From positions 18,767 through 82,766 of the forward strand of contig NZ_KB899933.1 in assembly GCF_000378465.1 (NCBI RefSeq): DNA of 64,000 nucleotides. Reading direction: 5' to 3'. The notes beneath the pieces are model-generated. The model was given only the letters and a program-made list of their open reading frames with translations, was not told where the DNA came from and did no database searches. The DNA comes from Elioraea tepidiphila DSM 17972 (GTDB lineage: Bacteria; Pseudomonadota; Alphaproteobacteria; Acetobacterales; Acetobacteraceae). The position numbers were made by a program, and so were the translations under genes. Positions 43,376 to 52,221 of the stretch are shown here, one piece after another (the first letter of the stretch is position 1; the number at the start of each line of letters is the position of its first letter).

Positions 43376-45208
43376 ATGGCCGCCCGCATCGACGACCTGA
43401 TGGTCCTCGGCCAGAACATCTCCAAGACCGACCTGGCGAAGTACCTGCGCGACCGCGAGGCGGTGCTGCCGCGCGACTTCGGCGGCCTTGGCGATGGCGC
43501 CGCGAACGACCGCGCCGCCATCCAGGCCTCCTTCGACCGCGCCGCGGCGGACGGGAAGTTCGCCGTGATCCCGCCCGGCACCTGGAACGTCGATGCCGGC
43601 GTGACGCTCGGCGGCGGCGCCCGCGGCCTGATCATGCAGGGGGTGATCCAGTACACCGGCGCCGCCAACGCGCCGGCGACCGTGCTGACGCTCGGCGAAG
43701 GCGGCACCACCCGCAATAGCGAGAAGCTCTACTTCAACCTGCAGGTCACGCGGCAGATCCAGTCCGACTGGGCCAGCGAAGCCGACATCGGCATCCTCGC
43801 CCGCAACCTCGACTCCTCGCTGCTCGACCTCCGCCTGGTCTCGGGCTTCACGATCGGGCTGCGGACGCTCGGCGACGGCCGCGGCTTCGAGGACACCACG
43901 CTGATCCTCGGGCGCATTCTGAACAACCGCTACGGGCTCGACGCGCACTGCGCCACCGCCACGGCCTGGAACACCTCGATCCGCTACTATGGCGGCCACT
44001 TCGCCTGCGCGACCGGGATCAACCCCACCCTCGACCGCTACGGCGTGCGCTTCTCGCGCCAGGCCGGAGCCTACAACAACCACAACCGCCACATCTTCGA
44101 CGGGCCGAACTTCGAGCTGCGCCAGCTCGACCCGAACGTCGCCATCCCCTTCCTGAACGAGACCAGCGGGACGGCGATCATCGCGCGGGGCATGCGCATG
44201 GAGGCCTGCTCGCCGATCGCGGCGCGGCATACTGGGGCAGCCACGGACTGCGAGTACGAGGTGGCCTGGGCGCAGACCTACGCCATCGGTATCGACTACA
44301 CCGCGACGGCGACCCGCGCCGGCAACGCCGTCTACAACCGCCACCGCGCGCCGGCGTCGCGGCTGACCCGGCTGCTGGCCAACATCCCGAACCTGCGCGC
44401 CGCCGCATTCCGCCACAGCAACACCGAGATCGGCGTGGAGGGCGCCTGCATCATCGCGACCTCGACGACGACCGAGACCACGATGGTGGCGCTGTCCTGG
44501 AACGGGCTGGACGGCATTGCCGCGACCGGGCGGGGGCTGCTGCTGAACGCCAACCGCGGCGTCGCCTTCGTGGTGCAGACCACGCACGCGAAGGAATTCG
44601 CGCTCGCGCACTGGCTGGTCGGCGGCGCCGATGGCGGGCGGCTCTGCGTGCGCTGCTTCGACGGCGCGGGCACGGTGCGGGAGAACCAGCCGCAGGACGT
44701 GCTGGCCTCGGGCACCACCATGCAGTGGGACACCGCCTCGAAGAGCTGGCAAGCGGGCGCTGTCATGCAGGACAGCTCGCTGAACCGGCGGCAAACGGTA
44801 CGGCTCGGCGCGGGCGTCGCCTTCGCGCAGATCGGCATCATCGGCTTCGATGGGCAGATCGAGCTCGAGGCGCTGCGGCTCTACGGCCTGCCGGAGGATG
44901 GTCCGGCGATCCTCTACGCCTGCCCCTCGCTGCCGGCCGGGACGCGGACGCTGGCGCTGGAGACCAGCTGGGACCTGCCGAGCCTTGGCCCCGGCGCGAC
45001 GGCGAATGTCGACGTCACGGTGCCTGGCGCGCGACGGGGCGACTTTGCCGACGCGTCGCTCGACACCAGCAGCATCGCCTTCGTGCTGGACTGCCACGTG
45101 TGGTCCAATAACAGCGTGCGCGTCACGGCGCGGAACGTCAGCGCGTCGACGGTGGACCTCGCCGCGGCGCCGCTCGCGGTGCAGGTGACGAAGCGAAGGG
45201 TGCCGTGA
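43376..45208 (+). CDS. Tail spike with beta-helix (pectate-lyase-like) fold
   Basis: This 610-residue protein starts MAARIDDLMVLGQNISKTDL. The motif REAVLPRDFGGLGDGAANDR then AAIQASFDRAAADGKFAVIP is the head of the Pectate_lyase_3 family used by tail spikes to bind or degrade surface polysaccharide. The C-terminus is beta-sandwich-like. It is the last phage gene on the plus strand. Receptor specificity cannot be read from sequence. Confidence 0.85.
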   Translation: MAARIDDLMVLGQNISKTDLAKYLRDREAVLPRDFGGLGDGAANDRAAIQASFDRAAADGKFAVIPPGTWNVDAGVTLGGGARGLIMQGVIQYTGAANAPATVLTLGEGGTTRNSEKLYFNLQVTRQIQSDWASEADIGILARNLDSSLLDLRLVSGFTIGLRTLGDGRGFEDTTLILGRILNNRYGLDAHCATATAWNTSIRYYGGHFACATGINPTLDRYGVRFSRQAGAYNNHNRHIFDGPNFELRQLDPNVAIPFLNETSGTAIIARGMRMEACSPIAARHTGAATDCEYEVAWAQTYAIGIDYTATATRAGNAVYNRHRAPASRLTRLLANIPNLRAAAFRHSNTEIGVEGACIIATSTTTETTMVALSWNGLDGIAATGRGLLLNANRGVAFVVQTTHAKEFALAHWLVGGADGGRLCVRCFDGAGTVRENQPQDVLASGTTMQWDTASKSWQAGAVMQDSSLNRRQTVRLGAGVAFAQIGIIGFDGQIELEALRLYGLPEDGPAILYACPSLPAGTRTLALETSWDLPSLGPGATANVDVTVPGARRGDFADASLDTSSIAFVLDCHVWSNNSVRVTARNVSASTVDLAAAPLAVQVTKRRVP

Positions 45209-45216
45209 GGCCGAGC

Positions 45217-45228
45217 GGGGGGGGGGGG
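45217..45228. repeat. Homopolymer G12 tract
   Basis: Twelve consecutive G residues follow the tail spike stop by 8 bases and precede the convergent SCO gene end by about 30 bases. It marks the boundary between prophage and metal island. It could be slippage-prone but lies outside genes. Confidence 0.9.
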
Positions 45229-45258
45229 TGCCAAGGCGATCCCAGACAACTCGCCGCT

Positions 45259-45885
45259 TCAGCGTCGCCGCACCAACATCCGCAGCTTCTCCAGCGCAAC
45301 CCGCTCGCTCTCCTTGTAGTCGACCGTCCCGGCAAACCGCCCCTCGGCGTCCAGCAGGAAGATGCTGGCCGAATGGTCCATCGTGTAGCCGCCACCTTCC
45401 AGCGAAACGCGCCGGTAGTAGACGCGGAAGGCACGCGCGACCTCGGCGATCTGCGCCTCGGTCCCCGACAGGCCCGTGATCCGTCGGTCGAAGGCCTCGA
45501 GGTAGCCGGCCATCGCCTCGGGCGTGTCGCGCTCGCTGTCCACGCTGACGAACAGCCAGTGAATCCGGTCCGCTTCGGCGCCCATCGCCTCGATGAAGCC
45601 CGTCATCTCGCTCAGCGTGGTCGGGCAGACATCGGGGCAGTGGGTGAATCCGAAGAAGATCGCCACGGGCCGGCCACGGAAATCCTGCTCGGTCACGGCG
45701 CGGCCACGGTGATCGGTCAGTCGGAACGGACCGCCGATCGCAAGGCTCGACGGGCCCGTCGCGACGCGTTCCGGCGCCAACGGGCCATCTGTCACCAGCC
45801 AGCCGCCCGTGGTCGCCACCAGCGCGAAGCCGACGGCGGCGACGGCGCCCCAGGCGAGCCAGCGCACGATGCGCAGCAGCTTCAT
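45259..45885 (-). CDS. SCO1/SenC family copper protein
   Basis: This 208-residue protein has an N-terminal membrane anchor (AWGAVAAVGFALVATTGGWL). The copper site CxxxC lies in FFGFTHCPDVCPTTLSEMTG, and the conserved His is in GGYTMDHSASIFLL. SCO proteins deliver copper to cytochrome oxidase CuA or act as thiol reductases in the periplasm. It is co-directional with the PCuAC gene, 9 bases apart, as in many copper chaperone pairs. Confidence 0.93.
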   Translation of the reverse strand: MKLLRIVRWLAWGAVAAVGFALVATTGGWLVTDGPLAPERVATGPSSLAIGGPFRLTDHRGRAVTEQDFRGRPVAIFFGFTHCPDVCPTTLSEMTGFIEAMGAEADRIHWLFVSVDSERDTPEAMAGYLEAFDRRITGLSGTEAQIAEVARAFRVYYRRVSLEGGGYTMDHSASIFLLDAEGRFAGTVDYKESERVALEKLRMLVRRR

Positions 45886-45894
45886 GGCACGCCC

Positions 45895-46389
45895 TCAGTG
45901 CCCGTCATGGCCGGAACCGCGTGCGCCGGCCGCCTCGACCGCCAGTTCAACCTCGACGCGCCCGGCCCGCTCGAACACCAGCGTCAGCGGCACGCGCGCC
46001 CCTTGGGCGAAGCCCCCCTGCGGGCCGATCAGCATCAGGTGCAGGCCACCTGGCGCGAGGCGGACCTCTTGCCCCGGAGGCAGGGCGATGCCGCCGGGGA
46101 CCGGGCGCATGCGCATGATGCCATCCGTCATGGACATCTCGTGCAACTCGACCTTGCCCGCCTGGGGCGTCTCGGCACCTAGGAGGCGATCGGGAGCGCT
46201 GCCGGCATTGCGGATGGTCATGTAGCCCGCCGCGGTCGGGGCTCGGGGAGCCACCGCCCGCGTCCAGGGATGGCCGATATGCAGGTCGGCCGCCCGGAAA
46301 TCGTGCGCAGCAGCGGGTGTGAAGGACAATGCGGAAGCGGCGAGGTTCGCGCCGACCACGAGGGTCGCGCGCAGGAAGGTGCGACGCAT
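45895..46389 (-). CDS. PCuAC-type periplasmic copper chaperone
   Basis: This 164-residue protein starts at ATG 46389 (MRRTFLRATLVVG), with a signal peptide that has a Tat-like RRTFLRA. The metal motif is visible as HEMSMTDGIMRMRP and GGLHLMLIGPQGG, the H-M...H-M set of the family. A His-rich end (SGHDGH) may also bind copper. It passes Cu(I) to the SCO protein or oxidase. Confidence 0.92.
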   Translation of the reverse strand: MRRTFLRATLVVGANLAASALSFTPAAAHDFRAADLHIGHPWTRAVAPRAPTAAGYMTIRNAGSAPDRLLGAETPQAGKVELHEMSMTDGIMRMRPVPGGIALPPGQEVRLAPGGLHLMLIGPQGGFAQGARVPLTLVFERAGRVEVELAVEAAGARGSGHDGH

Positions 46390-46447
46390 GACGGACAACT
46401 CCGAATCGGAATGGATGCCAGCCGACGCGGGGCGTCGGCGACGAGGA

Positions 46448-46840
46448 TCAGCCGATGGTCGGAGGTGTCGGGGGTGCGCGTGCCGGCGGCGGACCACGGA
46501 ACGGCGGCACGAGACGACGTTGTCCAACAGGCGGACGGGCCTGTTCGAGGGCCAGCCAGGCGTGCTCGTTCAGAACGACGTCGGCTGGCGGTGTCGACCA
46601 CGCACCCTCAGGCAGGCGGCACAGCGGGCAATGCCCGGCCGGCGCCGCGTGAGGAGACTGCTCGTCTTCGACCGGGCCGGATTGCCCCGAGGGCAGGCAG
46701 AGCGCCGACCGCAGCAGCACGTCGAAGGCCGCCCGCTCCGCCGCCGCGAACGCCGGCAGCGGCAGCAACAGACGGGCGATGATGCCGAGCAGCACCAGCG
46801 CCGAGATCGGCCCGCGCAGTTCCGCCCGGACGCGCCTCAT
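46448..46840 (-). CDS. DUF2946 family protein
   Basis: This 130-residue protein has a signal or membrane segment at residues 10-33 ([20 protein letters not shown]). Conserved CLPSGQ and [11 protein letters not shown] follow, which fits DUF2946, a family often found with copper genes. A Pro-rich tail ends the protein. It overlaps the ynfA stop. It may bind copper through the CxxC. Confidence 0.8.
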   Translation of the reverse strand: MRRVRAELRGPISALVLLGIIARLLLPLPAFAAAERAAFDVLLRSALCLPSGQSGPVEDEQSPHAAPAGHCPLCRLPEGAWSTPPADVVLNEHAWLALEQARPPVGQRRLVPPFRGPPPARAPPTPPTIG

Positions 46841-47163
46841 GCCTGGCGCGGTCCGTATAGGATGATCAGTGCACCGAGAACGCAGACAGCGCCGCCGATG
46901 AGGTCCCAGCGATCGGGCGAAACACCCTCCACGACCCGCAACCAGACCAGCGACGCCGCGATATAGATGCCGCCATAGATCGCAAAGGCCCTGCCGGCGC
47001 TCTCGACATCCGTCAGCGAAAGCAGCCAGCCGAACAGCGCCAGCGAGACCACGCCGGCCGCGCCCCAGGCGATCGATCCACCGAGCCGCCACCATGTCCA
47101 GATCGCGTAGCAGCCGGCGATCTCGGCCGCGGCTGCCGCGACGTAGATCGCGAGCGTCTTCAT
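46837..47163 (-). CDS. ynfA: YnfA/UPF0060 membrane protein
   Basis: This 108-residue protein has four hydrophobic helices and the YnfA signatures [20 protein letters not shown] and [20 protein letters not shown] then [16 protein letters not shown]. It belongs to the small multidrug resistance-like superfamily. It overlaps both neighbours by 4 bases, inside the island operon. Substrate unknown. Confidence 0.93.
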   Translation of the reverse strand: MKTLAIYVAAAAAEIAGCYAIWTWWRLGGSIAWGAAGVVSLALFGWLLSLTDVESAGRAFAIYGGIYIAASLVWLRVVEGVSPDRWDLIGGAVCVLGALIILYGPRQA

Positions 47164-47651
47164 CGCGCCGGGCGGGCCTCGGCGACCTCGGTCCAGGGCG
47201 TGCAGGCGCCTCGCGTCAGCCAGGGCCAGGGATTCTCGGGCCTGCCCCCGCGGCGGAGTTCGATGTGCAGGTTCGCCCCCGTGGTGCGCCCCGTGCGTCC
47301 GACAACGCCGATGTCCTGCGCCGCCCGCACCGTCGCGCCCGCAGCGATGCCCGGCGCGAAGCGCGCGAGATGGGCGTAACGCGCGCGCGAGCCGTCAGGG
47401 TGCTCGATCTCGACCATCAGGCCGTAGTCGAAGTAGCGGCCGGCGAAGACCACGACGCCGGGCGCGGCCGCCGTCACCGGCGTGCCGACCGGCGCGCGGA
47501 TGTCCACGCCGGGATGCGGCCGGCCGTGGCGCGGGCCGAAGCCGGAGGAGAACTCGCCGGCGACCGGCATCGCGACCGGACAGGGGGCGGCGATCACGGC
47601 GCCCGGCAGCGCGACCAGGGCCGCGGCAAGGGGTATGCGCTTCAGAACCAT
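47160..47651 (-). CDS. M23-family peptidase-like protein with altered HxH
   Basis: This 163-residue protein has signal peptide [19 protein letters not shown]. The LytM fold is visible: [18 protein letters not shown] (HxxxD), [10 protein letters not shown], and [16 protein letters not shown]. The last motif normally reads HLH; here the first His is Asn, so catalysis may be lost. It is placed between a DsbA-like gene and ynfA. It may bind rather than cut peptidoglycan. Confidence 0.85.
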   Translation of the reverse strand: MVLKRIPLAAALVALPGAVIAAPCPVAMPVAGEFSSGFGPRHGRPHPGVDIRAPVGTPVTAAAPGVVVFAGRYFDYGLMVEIEHPDGSRARYAHLARFAPGIAAGATVRAAQDIGVVGRTGRTTGANLHIELRRGGRPENPWPWLTRGACTPWTEVAEARPAR

Positions 47652-47698
47652 GGGCGCGCTGTGCCTCAGGCGGCTCAGGGGGGCAACCCCGGACCGCC

Positions 47699-48370
47699 TT
47701 ATCCGCGGGGTGCCGCGCCGGGCGGGAGCAGCGGGCGGACCAGCTCCGCAAACCGATCGAAGGCCAGCACACCCGGATAAAGGCGCCCACCGATGATGAA
47801 GGACGGCGTCGCGTTCACGTTGAAGTCGCGCGTAGCCTCGAGCCGGGACAGCACGATCGGATCGGTGAAGCCGCGATCACTCCAGCAGGCCTCGATCCGT
47901 GCCGCCGGGATGCCCGCGAGGGTGCCCGTTCGACGCAGCCAGGCGCGCGCGTCGGGGCTGTGCGCCCAGGCCTCTTTGTTGGAGTAGAGCGTCGCCAGCA
48001 GCGCCTCGTAGCGCTCCGTGCCGCCGCAATGGACCATGGCCGCGGCATCGAGCGCAATGCGGTCCAACGGGAAGTCGCGCAGCAGGAAGCGCACCAGGCC
48101 GGGGTCGATGAAGGCCGCCTTGATGCGCGGGAAGATCTCGGTGTGGAAGCGCGCGCAATTGCCGCAGGTCAGCGAGTGGAACTCGATGACCGTGACCGGC
48201 GCATCGGCGCGGCCGATGGCGCGCTCGCCGGGCAGCGGCCGCGGCGTTTCGGGGCCGGGCGCGGTCACTTCCCATTGCTGCGCGGGCTGCTGCTGCGCCG
48301 TGGCGGCGGCGGCCGCGAGGGTCGCAGGCAGGGCGAGCAGCGCCGTGCGGCGCGAGGATGGTGTCCTCAT
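47699..48370 (-). CDS. DsbA-like thiol-disulfide oxidoreductase
   Basis: This 223-residue protein has a Tat-like or Sec signal (SSRRTALLALPATLAAAAAT). The thioredoxin-fold active site is FHSLTCGNCARFH (CGNC instead of CPHC), and the cis-Pro region is FNVNATPSFIIGGRLYPG. It probably folds or reduces periplasmic proteins such as the SCO and PCuAC proteins or cytochromes. Its ATG overlaps the lspA stop, so both are translated together. Confidence 0.9.
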   Translation of the reverse strand: MRTPSSRRTALLALPATLAAAAATAQQQPAQQWEVTAPGPETPRPLPGERAIGRADAPVTVIEFHSLTCGNCARFHTEIFPRIKAAFIDPGLVRFLLRDFPLDRIALDAAAMVHCGGTERYEALLATLYSNKEAWAHSPDARAWLRRTGTLAGIPAARIEACWSDRGFTDPIVLSRLEATRDFNVNATPSFIIGGRLYPGVLAFDRFAELVRPLLPPGAAPRG

Positions 48371-48861
48371 GGTTCGTTGCTCCCGGTTGGCTTGGCAAGG
48401 ATGGGGGCGGGCCGCAGGCTGACCAGGATCAGCGTGGTGACGCCGCAGACGATCGCGACGTCCGCCATATTGAAGGTCGGCCAGTGCCAGCCCGCGTAAT
48501 GCGCGTCGATGAAGTCGACGACGGCGCCAAGGCGCAGCCGGTCGGCGATGTTGCCCATCGCGCCGCCGATGATCAGGCCGAGCGCTGCGCTTTCGAGCCG
48601 AAGCGTGCTGCGCCACAGCCAGTGGCCGAGGAAGGCGACGACGCCGAGCTTGATCAGCACGAGCAGCCAGGCCGCGCCGGCGGCGCTCTCCGCGAACATC
48701 CCGAAGGTCACGCCGGTGTTGAAGCCAAGGCGCAGGTCGAGCACCGGCAGCAGCGTGATCCCCTCGCTGTAGGGCGGCCACAGCGCGTCCAGGGCCCAGG
48801 CCTTGGTGGCCTGGTCGATCGCCGCGGCGAGCATCGCCGCCATGACACCCGATCGCCTCAC
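48367..48861 (-). CDS. lspA: Signal peptidase II (prolipoprotein)
   Basis: This 164-residue protein has four membrane helices. The two catalytic Asp regions are GGAMGNIADRLRLGAVVDFI and WPTFNMADVAIVCG. It cuts lipoprotein signal peptides at the lipobox Cys. In metal resistance islands an extra lspA copy is recurrent, next to P-type ATPase genes. The chromosomal housekeeping copy would be elsewhere (inference). Confidence 0.94.
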   Translation of the reverse strand: MRRSGVMAAMLAAAIDQATKAWALDALWPPYSEGITLLPVLDLRLGFNTGVTFGMFAESAAGAAWLLVLIKLGVVAFLGHWLWRSTLRLESAALGLIIGGAMGNIADRLRLGAVVDFIDAHYAGWHWPTFNMADVAIVCGVTTLILVSLRPAPILAKPTGSNEP

Positions 48862-48919
48862 CGCGTATCCCCTACCGTTGCACCGCGCCGCGCATGCAGC
48901 CTCATCCTTGCCGACGTCA

Positions 48920-49642
48920 TCAGCCGAGCCTCGCGAGCCACGGGAATGCCTGCAGGATCCAGATCGCGAGCCGGGTCATCTCGCCGGTGGCGATCGCGAC
49001 GCCGGCCGCCACCATGATCGAGCCGCTTCCGACCTGCAGGATTCGCCCGAGCCGTCCGAGACGCCGCGCGCGGGCCATCGCCGCCGGCAGGTAGAAGGCC
49101 GCGAGCAGGAAGGGCACGCCAAGCCCCAGCGCATAGGCCGCGAGCAGCCCAGCACCCGACCCGGGCGTCAACGCAGCCGCAGCCAGCACGCCCGCCAGCA
49201 CCGGCCCGATGCATGGCGTCCAGCCGAAGCCGAAGGCAATGCCGATCAGCGTCGCTGACACCGGTCCGCCACCTTCAGAGGGCGGGCGGAAGCGCAGGTC
49301 GCGCATCAGCGGCGCCGCGCGCAGCAGGCCCATCTGCACGAGGCCCATCAGCGCGATCAAGCCGCCCGCCACCATGGTGAGTTCGTAGGACCAGCGGCGC
49401 AGCAGACCGCCGATCGCCGTCGCCCCCAGGCCGAGCAGCACGAAGACCAGGCCGAAGCCAAACACGAAGAAGGCCGACAGGCGCAGCGCACGCCAGCGTT
49501 CGGCGCGTGCCGTCGCGAGGTCGGTGCCGGCAACCCAGGCGACATAGCCCGGCACCAGTGGCAGGACGCAGGGCGAGAGGAACGAGACCAACCCGCCACC
49601 GAAGGCCAGGACGAGGCCGAACAGGCTCAGTTCGAGCGTCAC
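48920..49642 (-). CDS. ccdA: CcdA/DsbD-type membrane thiol transporter
   Basis: This 240-residue protein starts at GTG 49642, overlapping the lnt stop (GTGA). It has six membrane segments with the two Cys of the family, in SFLSPCVLPLVPGYVAWVAG and FGFGWTPCIGPVLAGVLAAA. It carries reducing equivalents across the membrane for cytochrome c maturation or for the DsbA/SCO partners encoded nearby. A decayed second copy lies at 51198. Confidence 0.93.
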   Translation of the reverse strand: MTLELSLFGLVLAFGGGLVSFLSPCVLPLVPGYVAWVAGTDLATARAERWRALRLSAFFVFGFGLVFVLLGLGATAIGGLLRRWSYELTMVAGGLIALMGLVQMGLLRAAPLMRDLRFRPPSEGGGPVSATLIGIAFGFGWTPCIGPVLAGVLAAAALTPGSGAGLLAAYALGLGVPFLLAAFYLPAAMARARRLGRLGRILQVGSGSIMVAAGVAIATGEMTRLAIWILQAFPWLARLG

Positions 49643-51195
49643 CTCCGCCTCCGCAGCGCGAGGGAGGCCGCGGCCAGCAGCAGCGCTGCGAGCGCGAAGG
49701 GCCCATCCCTCCAGCGAGCATAGGGCGTGCCACCAGCGGCAGCAGCCGGCAGCGCTACATCCAGCACCCCGGCAATGGCGAGCGACAGCCGCGCGACCTC
49801 CCGCCCATGCGCATCGGTGACGAAGGAGATGCCGCTGTTCGCCGCGCGCACCACCGGCAGGCCGAGTTCGATGCCGCGCACCCGGGCGGCCAGCGCATGC
49901 TGGTACGGGCCCCAGGAGGTTCCGAACCAGGCGTCGTTGGTCACGGTCAGTATCCAGCCCGGCGCGTCCTGCCCGGCCGGGGGCCGCTCCGGGAAGATTG
50001 CCTCGTAGCAAATCAACGGCCAGACCGGCGGCAGGCCGGCGACCGTTATCGCGCGGCGCGGTTCGCCAGGGATGAAATCCACCTCGCCAACCGTCAGCTT
50101 TGGCAGCGCCGCGAGAATGCGCCGCAGCGGCTGGTACTCGCCGAAGGGGACCAGGCGGACCTTGTCGTAAGCAGCGGTGATCTGGCCGCCTGCATCGAGT
50201 GCGACGATGCTGTTGAGCAGCGCCGGCCGGCCATCTTCTGCGTCGGTGCGGCGCACCGCGCCCGTCAGCAGCGCGCCATCCGGCGGGACCACGGCGGCAA
50301 GGCGGGCCCGGATCGTCGCGTCTTCCGCGATCAGGTAGGGCACCGCCGATTCCGGCCAGATGACGTGGGTTGGCGGCGCCGTGCCCTCGGCCGCCCGCGT
50401 GCTCAGCGACAGCAGGCTTGTGAGGATCGCCTCGCGCTCGCCCGCCGCCCATTTCAGGTCCTGCGCGATGTTCGGCTGAACGATGCGCAGGCGCACGCCA
50501 GCCACAGGTTCGGGCGCGACGGCGGCCAGCCGCAGCGTGCCATACCCCCAAGCGCCTGCCAGCAGCACACCAGCCAGCGCCGCCGGCCAGATCCGCCGTT
50601 CGCGGATGGCCAGCGCGGGCAGGATGCCGACCGCGACGGTCAGCAGCCCGGCCCCGTGGATGCCGATGAGCGCGGTGACCTGGAGCAGTGCGTCCGACAC
50701 GCCCAGCGCATAGCCGGCGATGTTCCAGGGGAAGCCCGTCAACACGACGCCGCGCAGCCATTCGCCGGCCACCCATGAAGCAACCAGCGCGGCGGCTAGC
50801 GCCACGCCGCCGCGATCGCCGGACAGCAGCCGCGCGACAAGCAGCGACAGCGCTGGGAACAGCCCCAGCCCCAGCGACAGCGCGGCCAGCGCCGGCCAGG
50901 CGAGGGCACCGAAGCGTTCCGCATCCACGGCGAAGGCCTCGGTGATCCAGGATAGGCCGACGAGGAACGATCCGACGCCGAACAGCCAGCCGAGCGCGAA
51001 GGCCCCGCGCAGCGACCGAGTCCGCTCCAGCAGCAGGAACAAGCCGCCGAAAGCGATCGGCAGCGCCATCGTCACATGCAGCGGGGCGACGGCGAGCGCC
51101 TGGACGGCTCCGAGGGTCGGGGCCAGCAACCACACGGCAGCGCCCACCTGCGTTGGCTGCGCGGCGTCGGCCTGCCCGATAGCCAGTTTAGCCAT
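49639..51195 (-). CDS. lnt: Apolipoprotein N-acyltransferase
   Basis: This 518-residue protein starts at ATG 51195 (MAKLAIGQADAAQ). About six N-terminal membrane helices precede a nitrilase-like domain. The Glu-Lys-Cys triad is seen in THVIWPESAVPYLIAEDA, AAYDKVRLVPFGEYQPLRR and PLICYEAIFPERPPAG. It performs the third lipoprotein modification step, acylating the N-terminal Cys. With lspA in the same block, it suggests island-borne lipoprotein maturation. Confidence 0.94.
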   Translation of the reverse strand: MAKLAIGQADAAQPTQVGAAVWLLAPTLGAVQALAVAPLHVTMALPIAFGGLFLLLERTRSLRGAFALGWLFGVGSFLVGLSWITEAFAVDAERFGALAWPALAALSLGLGLFPALSLLVARLLSGDRGGVALAAALVASWVAGEWLRGVVLTGFPWNIAGYALGVSDALLQVTALIGIHGAGLLTVAVGILPALAIRERRIWPAALAGVLLAGAWGYGTLRLAAVAPEPVAGVRLRIVQPNIAQDLKWAAGEREAILTSLLSLSTRAAEGTAPPTHVIWPESAVPYLIAEDATIRARLAAVVPPDGALLTGAVRRTDAEDGRPALLNSIVALDAGGQITAAYDKVRLVPFGEYQPLRRILAALPKLTVGEVDFIPGEPRRAITVAGLPPVWPLICYEAIFPERPPAGQDAPGWILTVTNDAWFGTSWGPYQHALAARVRGIELGLPVVRAANSGISFVTDAHGREVARLSLAIAGVLDVALPAAAAGGTPYARWRDGPFALAALLLAAASLALRRRR

Positions 51196-51197
51196 GG

Positions 51198-51386
51198 TCA
51201 CGGCACCGCACCCGGCCGGAGCGCCCGACAACGATCCGTCCGCACAGTGCCCAGATCGGTCCGCGCCACCCAGGTGACGGCGCCAAGGACCAGCGACAGC
51301 ACGCAGGGCGAGAGGGAAGACACCAGCCCGGCACCAAAGGCCAGGGCGCGGAGCGGGAGCTCGATGGTCACCAATGCTCCCGCCAC
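51198..51386 (-). pseudogene. Truncated duplicate of ccdA N-terminus
   Basis: The 62-residue frame ALVTIELPLRALAFGAGLVS then SLSPCVLSLVLGAVTWVART closely parallels the start of the intact CcdA at 49642 (TLELSLFGLVLAFGGGLVSF, SPCVLPLVPGYVAWVAGTDL). It ends after RCRALRPGAVP, losing five of six membrane helices. It lies immediately upstream of lnt, so lnt is flanked by an intact and a decayed ccdA, as expected from a duplication followed by deletion. Confidence 0.85.
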
Positions 51387-51411
51387 GCGCCGCTGCGGTC
51401 GTTCATCGCCG

Positions 51412-52131
51412 CTACATCATCCCCGTCATCAGACTGTCGGCGATCCGCTTCTGCCGGTCGTCGAGCGCCGCGTAGAGCGGCCCGGCGGCGGCCCTGACGC
51501 GGCGCAGCGCCTCGAGGTGCGAGGCCATCATCCGTTCGTGCCACTCAAGCCGTTGGGGCAGCGGCACCGCCTGCGGCCCGCCCTGCATCATTGGCATCAT
51601 CATCGGCATCATCTGCCCGTGCATGTCGGCCATCGCCCGCGCGCTCGTCCGCAGCGCCTCGGCGAAGGCGTTCCATTGCGCTTCCTGCGCCGCGGTGATG
51701 CCGAGCTCGGCGCGCACGAAGGCGATGCGCCCCTCGGTATGCTGGCCCATCATCATCCCGGGCCCCATCATCATGCCCATCATGCCGCCGCGCATCATCG
51801 GCATCATGTGGTCCCGGCCCATCATGCCGGGTCCCATTCCCTGTCCCATCATGCCAGGACCCATCATGCCGGGGCCCATCATCATCCCAGGGCCCATCAT
51901 CGGCATGCCGTAGCCCATCATCCCCGGTCCCATCATGTCGGGGGCCATGCCCTGGCCCATCATCCAGGGACCCATCATGCCGGGGCCCATCATGCCTGGG
52001 GCCGTCGCGCCGGGCGACGGCGCCTGGCCGGCCGGCCCGCCGGGCTGTCCGGTCTGCGCCCAGGCGCCGCCGCCGGCGCCGATGAGGGCCGCCGCTGTGG
52101 CAGCCAGCGCCACCTTCCTCAAGATCGCCAT
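51412..52131 (-). CDS. Met-rich Spy/CpxP-like periplasmic protein
   Basis: This 239-residue protein has signal peptide MAILRKVALAATAAALIGAG. Residues about 45-130 are GMMGPGMM-type repeats with a density of Met that fits copper binding. The C-terminal part has the LTxxQ-like helical region (ELGITAAQEAQWNAFAEALR; LYAALDDRQKRIADSLMTGM). Spy/CpxP proteins are periplasmic chaperones; Met-rich members are linked to copper stress. The DNA coding for the repeats is itself tandemly repeated. Confidence 0.88.
   Translation of the reverse strand: MAILRKVALAATAAALIGAGGGAWAQTGQPGGPAGQAPSPGATAPGMMGPGMMGPWMMGQGMAPDMMGPGMMGYGMPMMGPGMMMGPGMMGPGMMGQGMGPGMMGRDHMMPMMRGGMMGMMMGPGMMMGQHTEGRIAFVRAELGITAAQEAQWNAFAEALRTSARAMADMHGQMMPMMMPMMQGGPQAVPLPQRLEWHERMMASHLEALRRVRAAAGPLYAALDDRQKRIADSLMTGMM
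51737..52005. repeat. Degenerate tandem repeats encoding GMMGPGMM
   Basis: The plus strand repeats words like CCCATCATGCCGGG/CCCATCATC with periods of 9 to 18 bases along about 270 bases of the Spy-like gene. This encodes the Met-Gly-Pro repeats and suggests slippage-driven expansion or contraction of the metal-binding region. Confidence 0.85.
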
Positions 52132-52221
52132 GTCGTCCTCCTCGTGTCACTAGTTGTGATGTTTTGGCCTGCAGTGTGCGCAGCACGCGCGATCCGCCTG
52201 CGTGCGGTACGCCGCGGCGGA

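Larger units (their letters stand above)
5753..45208. mobile_element. Lambdoid siphovirus-type prophage with serine recombinase
   Basis: A continuous phage gene set runs from the recombinase operon through repressor/Cro, replication and recombination genes, terminase, head and tail genes to a tail spike at 45208. The order follows the lambda/HK97 late-gene convention, with GTA-like baseplate genes. Boundaries are approximate: they are set by the last phage genes because I could not find matching attL/attR sequences. No gross deletion of a morphogenesis module is visible. A clear holin-endolysin pair after the tail genes is lacking; the lysozyme-like gene lies in the head region. Confidence 0.88.

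Noticed and set aside
5574..45258. Search for attL/attR direct repeats near both prophage ends
   Set aside because: No convincing shared core was seen by eye between 5574-5752 and 45209-45258, so boundaries are left approximate.
49507..50778. Plus-strand frame of 423 codons opposite lnt and ccdA
   Set aside because: Composition is Arg/Gln-rich shadow; Lnt has its complete Glu-Lys-Cys triad on the other strand.
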